Source: JALZKA01 sp963725035
GTDB taxonomy: Bacteria; Actinomycetota; Thermoleophilia; Solirubrobacterales; 70-9
Assembly: GCA_963725035.1 (NCBI GenBank)
Contig: CAVRWX010000011.1
Span: forward strand, 248,001 to 312,000
Length of the DNA stretch: 64,000 nt
Direction of reading: 5' to 3'
A program made the translations under genes and the position numbers. The notes beneath the pieces are model-generated. The model searched no databases. It was not told where the DNA came from and worked only from the letters and a program-made list of their open reading frames with translations. This document shows positions 60,067 through 64,000 of the stretch, one piece after another. The number at the start of each line of letters is the position of its first letter. Positions within the stretch are counted from its first letter, which is position 1.

Positions 60067-61779
60067 ATGGAGGATCGTCCCCGAGCCTCGACGCCGCCAC
60101 GCGGCGACGACGTCATATCCCAGGAGCGCTTCGACGCGTATCACCGCTTCGCGCGCGAGCATGGGACGAATCGCTTCGTATACACGATCGTCCGCTGTCT
60201 GTTCCTGCCGTTCTTCCTCATCTGGTTCCGCCTCGAGCGCCAGGGCCGCGAGCACGCCCGCTTCAAGGGCGGCCTGATCGTCGCCTCCAACCACCGGAGC
60301 TTTCTCGACCCCTTCGCGATCGGGGCACTCCTGCCCTGGCGTCGCTCGATCCAGTTCGTCGCCAAGGTCGAGCTCTTCGAGAATCGCTGGCAGGGCTGGA
60401 TCCTCAGCCGCCTCGGCGCCTTCCCGATCCGCCGAGGCCAGTCGGACGAGACCGCCGTCGAAACCGCGAGGCTCGCGGTCGAGCGCGGCGGCACCGTCGT
60501 CATCTTCCCCGAGGGCACCCGCATCCGCCAGGGCTCTCTGGCCAGGCCCAAGCGCGGCGTCGGCCGCCTCGCGCTGGAGTCGGGCGTGCCCGTCATGCCC
60601 GTCGCCGTGATCGGCACAGAGCACGTCCGCGACGGCTGGCGAATCCGCCCGCGCAAGGTGCGCCTTCGCGCCGGCAGCGCGATGACCTTCCCACAGACCG
60701 AGCGCCCGTCGCCCAGCCTCGCCCAGACCGTCACCGAGCGGATCTGGCCGAACATCGAGCTTCAGTGGGAGTACCTGGGCGGCCTGCCCCCGCTCCGTAA
60801 AGCAGCCGTGATCGGCGCCGGCAGCTGGGGCACCGCCATCGCCGCGCTGATGGCCCGCGGAGGCCTGGAGGTCCAGCTCGGCACCCGCGATGAGGCCAAG
60901 GCGGCCGAGATCGCCAAGCGGCGCGAGAACGAGACGTACCTGCCCGGCGTGAAGATCCCCGACGGCGTCGAGGTCAAGAAGGCGACCGACATCGAGTTGG
61001 CCGGCTGCGATCTCGTCTGCCTCGCCGTGCCGTCGAAGGCGATCCCGCAGGCCGTCGGCACCTACGCCGACAAGATCGGCTCGCGCGCGGCCGTGCTGCT
61101 CCTCTCGAAGGGCTTGATCCAGCCGATGGGCCACCTGCCGACCGACTACGTCTCCGAGCGGGTGCGTGCCCGCGCGATCGCGTGCCTGGGCGGCCCGGCG
61201 CATGCGCGTGAGGCTGCGGCCGGAATGGCAGCTCTTGTCCTTGGTTCGGCCGATGCCGACCTGCGCGTGCAGCTCGGCGAGGTGTTCGATCGTGCCGGCC
61301 TCGTCTGCGAGCGCACCGACGACGTCGTCGGCGTCGAGATGGCCGGCGTGGCCAAGAACGCCGCGGCGCTTGCCGCCGCCGCTGCGGAGCCGCACGGCCT
61401 GAACGCGGCCGGCATCGCGGCGGCCGGGATCTGGGACGAGTGCATCGACTACGGCGTCTCGCGCGGCGCGCGGATCGAGACCTTCGCCGGCCTGGCCGGC
61501 GTCGGAGACTTGACAGCCACGATCCTCGCCCCGGGCAGCCGCAACCGCCAGGCTGGGGAGCTGCTGGGCAAGGGCATGCCGGCCAAGCAGATCCCCGGCA
61601 AGATCGGCCAGGCCTCCGAGGGCCTCGACTCCGTTCCCTTGATCGCCGAGACCGTCGTTCGGGCGGGCATTGACGCGCCGCGCCTGGAGGGCCTCGCGTC
61701 GCTCATCGCCGGCGATATCACCGCAGGCGAATGGATTGCAGGACTGCGCCGCGCGCAGCGGGCGAGGAGGGCGGCATGA
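60067..61779 (+). CDS. fused acyltransferase (PlsC-like) / glycerol-3-phosphate dehydrogenase (GpsA)
   Basis: 570 residues in one uninterrupted frame. Residues 30-235 are an acyltransferase with GLIVASNHRSFLDPFAIGAL (H-x4-D intact), GAFPIRRGQSDETAVETARL, VIFPEGTRIRQGSLARPKRG and SGVPVMPVAVIG. Residues 245-565 are NAD(P)-dependent glycerol-3-phosphate dehydrogenase: KAAVIGAGSWGTAIAALMAR, the catalytic Lys in GVEMAGVAKNAAALAAAAAE, and LAGVGDLTATILAPGSRNRQ. It would make glycerol-3-phosphate from DHAP and hand it to an acyltransferase. Whether the acceptor is G3P or lysophosphatidate is unknown. Both halves keep catalytic residues. Confidence 0.93.
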   Translation: MEDRPRASTPPRGDDVISQERFDAYHRFAREHGTNRFVYTIVRCLFLPFFLIWFRLERQGREHARFKGGLIVASNHRSFLDPFAIGALLPWRRSIQFVAKVELFENRWQGWILSRLGAFPIRRGQSDETAVETARLAVERGGTVVIFPEGTRIRQGSLARPKRGVGRLALESGVPVMPVAVIGTEHVRDGWRIRPRKVRLRAGSAMTFPQTERPSPSLAQTVTERIWPNIELQWEYLGGLPPLRKAAVIGAGSWGTAIAALMARGGLEVQLGTRDEAKAAEIAKRRENETYLPGVKIPDGVEVKKATDIELAGCDLVCLAVPSKAIPQAVGTYADKIGSRAAVLLLSKGLIQPMGHLPTDYVSERVRARAIACLGGPAHAREAAAGMAALVLGSADADLRVQLGEVFDRAGLVCERTDDVVGVEMAGVAKNAAALAAAAAEPHGLNAAGIAAAGIWDECIDYGVSRGARIETFAGLAGVGDLTATILAPGSRNRQAGELLGKGMPAKQIPGKIGQASEGLDSVPLIAETVVRAGIDAPRLEGLASLIAGDITAGEWIAGLRRAQRARRAA

Positions 61780-61803
61780 CCCGCCAGCGCATACGCTCAT
61801 GCC

Positions 61804-62364
61804 ATGCCACCGGGGGACACCGCACCGATCTCCAAGGCAGAGCTCGACCGCGAGTTCTCAGAGCTCTACCGCGCACACCTTCGCGACGTCTACTCGTATG
61901 CGTACTACCGGGTGGGCAACCATCACGACGCCGAGGATCTGACCGAGCAGGCGTTCCTACAGGCGTACAGGCACTTCGAGCGGGCGCGCCGCGAGTCGGC
62001 GGGGCGACCGATGCGCCCATGGCTCATCCGCATCGCCCACAACCTGGCCTCGAACCTCTATCGCGACCGCTCGCGCAAGCCGACGGCGAACATCGAGGCG
62101 GTCGAGCCGCCGGCCCATCCGCACTCGACCGAGCGCGTGGTCGAGGGCCGCGAGGAGCTTCGCCTGCTGATGCGAAAGCTCGACGGGCTGCCGGACGAGC
62201 GCCGCGAGGCTCTGATCATGCGCTTCGCACTGGGCATGGACAACCGCGAGATCGCTCGTGCGATGGGCAAGACCGACGGCGCGACAAAGGTGCTCATCCA
62301 TCGGGCGATCAAGCAGCTCGAGGAGCAGATGGACGCCGAGCGAGGGGAGCCACGCGATGAGTGA
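61804..62364 (+). CDS. sigma-70 family (ECF-like) RNA polymerase sigma factor
   Basis: 186 residues. Region 2: FSELYRAHLRDVYSYAYYRV, with NHHDAEDLTEQAFLQAYRHF and PWLIRIAHNLASNLYRDRSR. Region 4: LPDERREALIMRFALGMDNR, then EIARAMGKTDGATKVLIHRA. No extra domain. Its stop overlaps the ATG of a membrane protein gene, the classical arrangement of an ECF factor with its anti-sigma partner. Confidence 0.9.
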   Translation: MPPGDTAPISKAELDREFSELYRAHLRDVYSYAYYRVGNHHDAEDLTEQAFLQAYRHFERARRESAGRPMRPWLIRIAHNLASNLYRDRSRKPTANIEAVEPPAHPHSTERVVEGREELRLLMRKLDGLPDERREALIMRFALGMDNREIARAMGKTDGATKVLIHRAIKQLEEQMDAERGEPRDE

Positions 62365-62731
62365 GCCGACCGAAGGGAGCGGCGCGAAGCATGAGCCGGA
62401 ACGCTTGGACCTCGAGGCGCTCCTCGCCGACGCGCTCCGCCCGATGGATCCGCCGGAGGATCTCGCGAGCCGCGTCGAGACGACCCTCTCCGCAATCACC
62501 GAGCAGGCCGCGGCCGCGCTCGGGACCTGGGCCGAGGAGCTCACCGAATCGGAGCTTCAGTCCTTGCGCGACCCGCGCAACTGGGTGCGCCCGGTCGCCG
62601 CGGTCGCTGTCGGCGGCGCCGCAGCGGGCGCCCTCGTCCTGGTCGGCGCCCGTCGCCGCCGCAAGCCCACCGGCTTGCGCGCGAACGCGAGCCGCGTGAT
62701 CTCAGACCTCGGCGGCGAGCACCGCCGCTAG
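62357..62731 (+). CDS. single-pass membrane protein, candidate anti-sigma factor
   Basis: 124 residues from the ATG at 62357, overlapping the sigma gene by eight bases. A soluble N-terminal 75 residues (LDLEALLADALRPMDPPEDL, ASRVETTLSAITEQAAAALG) is followed by one membrane helix VAAVAVGGAAAGALVLVGA, stopped by RRRRKP, and a short basic tail. There is no zinc-finger (HxxxCxxC) motif, so it is not a ZAS anti-sigma. The candidate role rests on gene position and membrane anchoring only. It is convergent with DUF4383, sharing a CTAG across both stops. Confidence 0.65.
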   Translation: MSEPTEGSGAKHEPERLDLEALLADALRPMDPPEDLASRVETTLSAITEQAAAALGTWAEELTESELQSLRDPRNWVRPVAAVAVGGAAAGALVLVGARRRRKPTGLRANASRVISDLGGEHRR

Positions 62732-63183
62732 GCGGTGCGCTCGCGGTTGCGCCGCGACAGCTCGCGCTTCTTGGCGCCGGCGGGCTTCGGTGTCGCCGCG
62801 CCGGCGGCCAGTCCCGTCAGCCCCAGGATCAGATGGAGAAAGTTGTCCTCGGTGTTCACCGGCACCGTCGAAAGCAGGGTGCCAAAGCCGTTGTCGATTA
62901 CGAGGAAGCCCCAGATCGCGATGATCGTGTAGGCGAGACCCAGCGCGAGCGCGTACGTCCGCGCCGCGTACGCCGCTGCGGCCAAACCCAGGAGGCCTGT
63001 CGCTATGTGGATCAGGTTGTGCCAGCCGTTCACGGCGAGCAGCCCCAGGACCTCCTCGGACTCCCGCGCGACCGCTTTGCCTGTCGAAAAGCCCGAGCTG
63101 TAGAAGAAGCCGAGGATCCCGGCGACAACCAGGGCTCCGCCGACGAGGGTCGCGTAAAGGCGTGCTGGGGTGGCGTCATTCAT
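62728..63183 (-). CDS. DUF4383 family membrane protein
   Basis: 151 residues with four membrane helices (LVGGALVVAGILGFFY; LIHIATGLLGLAAAAYA; ALALGLAYTIIAIWGFLVI; FLHLILGLTGLAAGAA). The pattern L-L-x-V-N-x-x-H-N-x-x-H (VNGWHNLIHIATG), and the second conserved NTEDNFLHLILGL, are diagnostic of DUF4383, a common actinobacterial family of unknown function. A basic C-terminal tail (KKRELSRRNRER) follows. Divergent from the ECF sigma gene at 63311. Confidence 0.88.
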   Translation of the reverse strand: MNDATPARLYATLVGGALVVAGILGFFYSSGFSTGKAVARESEEVLGLLAVNGWHNLIHIATGLLGLAAAAYAARTYALALGLAYTIIAIWGFLVIDNGFGTLLSTVPVNTEDNFLHLILGLTGLAAGAATPKPAGAKKRELSRRNRERTA

Positions 63184-63208
63184 GATGTGATCCGGACAGC
63201 GGACTTGG

Positions 63209-63224
63209 GCGTATCTATATACGC
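63209..63224. promoter_or_regulatory. A/T-rich palindrome in the DUF4383-sigma intergenic gap
   Basis: GCGTAT-CTAT-ATACGC is a perfect six-base inverted repeat around four bases. It lies 26 bases upstream of the DUF4383 start and about 85 before the sigma gene, and stands out in GC-rich DNA. It is a plausible operator. Separately, a GGAACC at about 63280 could be an ECF-type -35 element for autoregulation. Confidence 0.4.
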
Positions 63225-63310
63225 ACAGACTCCACGAGGCTTGTGGCCCGGCGGCGGGACCCGGGTTGCGAGCCTTGTGGAACCTTCAAGAGCCGCACGA
63301 AAACCCCTTC

Positions 63311-63913
63311 ATGAAGCGCGATGACCTCAATAAGTTGGCCGACGAGGACCTGATGGTCCTGGTCGAGCGCAAGGACCCCATGGCGTTCGAGATCCTTTAC
63401 GACCGCCACGGCGGCGCCGCGTATTCGCTCGCACATCGCATCGTCGGCAGCCCCGAGGCGGCAGAGGACGTCGTCCAAGAGGCGTTCCTGTCGATCTGGC
63501 GGAGCGGCGCCCACTTCGACTCCGCTCGCGGAAGCGTTCGCTCGTGGACGCTCGGCGTGGTCCGCAACCGCTCGATCGATGCCCTCCGCCGCCAGTCCGG
63601 CAAAGCGCCCAAGCTCGACTTCGACGACGACGCGACCCTCGAGGCGCAGGACTCCGGCGCGCTGACCGACGCCGAGGCGATCCGCCGCGAGACCGCAAGC
63701 CGCGTGCGCGGCGCCCTCCGCGAACTTCCGGACGAGCAGTCCGAGGTCATCGGCCTCGCCTACTTCGGAGGCTTCACCCACTCGGAGATCGCCGAGATGC
63801 TCAGCATGCCCCTGGGTACCGTCAAGGGGCGGATGCGCTTGGGCCTCGAGAAGGTCCGCCTGCTCCTCGCAGAGGGGATGGGCATCCGCGACGCCTCGGA
63901 GGCACTGCCATGA
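63311..63913 (+). CDS. ECF RNA polymerase sigma factor (SigK-like)
   Basis: 200 residues from the ATG at 63311; an upstream TTG at 63266 is possible but unlikely. Region 2 is AFEILYDRHGGAAYSLAHRI then EDVVQEAFLSIWRSGAHFDS and RSWTLGVVRNRSIDALRRQS. Region 4 is LPDEQSEVIGLAYFGGFTHS then EIAEMLSMPLGTVKGRMRLG. Sequence style is that of ECF19/SigK factors paired with RskA-type anti-sigmas. Its stop overlaps the ATG of such a gene (ATGA). Confidence 0.92.
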   Translation: MKRDDLNKLADEDLMVLVERKDPMAFEILYDRHGGAAYSLAHRIVGSPEAAEDVVQEAFLSIWRSGAHFDSARGSVRSWTLGVVRNRSIDALRRQSGKAPKLDFDDDATLEAQDSGALTDAEAIRRETASRVRGALRELPDEQSEVIGLAYFGGFTHSEIAEMLSMPLGTVKGRMRLGLEKVRLLLAEGMGIRDASEALP

Positions 63914-64000
63914 GCGACCACCGCGACTATCGGGACGAGATCGCCGCCTACGCGCTGGGCGCTCTCGAGACAACCGAGAAGCTCGAGATCGAGCGCCACC
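63910..64000 (+). CDS. anti-sigma factor, N-terminal fragment (cut by window end)
   Basis: Thirty residues are visible: MSDHRDYRDEIAAYALGALE then TTEKLEIERH. The YALGAL-x-x-x-E-x-x-x-x-E-x-H pattern is the start of the zinc-finger/RskA-type anti-sigma domain, in which the His is followed by C-x-x-C beyond the window. It overlaps the ECF sigma gene, so the two form a sigma/anti-sigma pair. Confidence 0.8.
   Translation, partial: MSDHRDYRDEIAAYALGALETTEKLEIERH

Overview
The window is GC-rich, densely coded DNA from a free-living bacterium, most likely a deep-branching actinobacterium of the Thermoleophilia (Solirubrobacterales/Gaiellales) type. This placement is an inference. It rests on the mix of actinobacterial markers (CarD, DUF4242, SCP2-like and nickel/redox small proteins, many GTG/TTG starts), a Bacillus-like housekeeping gene order, and a Spo0H-like sigma factor next to rlmB. 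I see no prophage, insertion sequence, transposase, CRISPR array or rRNA. There is one tRNA gene, tRNA-Thr(TGT).

Layout. 1-8 kb: small conserved genes (a JAMM peptidase, a DUF1152 protein, DUF1802, a peptidase-like protein without its zinc motif) and a hydantoinase/oxoprolinase hyuA-hyuB operon on the minus strand. 8-16 kb: nadB, an HDAC-like deacetylase, a large coiled-coil protein, a lone Flp-type pilin, the rph-rdgB-CDF transporter operon and small regulatory proteins. 16-23 kb: fatty-acid degradation (acyl-CoA dehydrogenase, a fused hydroxyacyl-CoA dehydrogenase/enoyl-CoA hydratase overlapping a sirtuin). 23-29 kb: a three-domain cell-wall protein, a nucleoside phosphorylase and an epimerase/acyltransferase pair. 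29-58 kb: a conserved housekeeping block in the order tilS-hpt-ftsH-folP-folB-folK-coaX-dus-greA-lysS-clpC-radA-disA-carD-ispD-ispF-cysS-rlmB-sigH, with lipid genes (acyl-CoA ligase, acyltransferase, SRPBCC proteins) inserted. 58-64 kb: soxR, tRNA-Thr, an iron alcohol dehydrogenase, a fused acyltransferase/glycerol-3-phosphate dehydrogenase, and two sigma factor operons with candidate anti-sigma partners.

Three points stand out. (1) A dispersed family of small hairpin elements: stems of different sequence keep pairing through compensatory changes, and all carry a shared 3' tail around GCAG(CA)GGTGCC. Six copies are seen at five places. (2) Unusual protein architectures: an acyltransferase-GpsA fusion, a lytic transglycosylase joined to a zinc-ligand-less M23 domain and an intact M15-type domain, and a nucleotidyl cyclase with two MerR-like N-terminal modules. 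(3) At least eleven likely single-base frameshifts in eight genes, including radA, cysS and folK. These are best read as errors in the assembly, so the affected genes are annotated here as whole genes across the shifts.

The housekeeping block links folate synthesis, protein quality control (FtsH, ClpC), DNA repair with c-di-AMP signalling (RadA, DisA), isoprenoid precursors (IspD, IspF) and translation (TilS, Dus, LysS, CysS, RlmB). The flanking regions are dominated by lipid and acyl-CoA metabolism.
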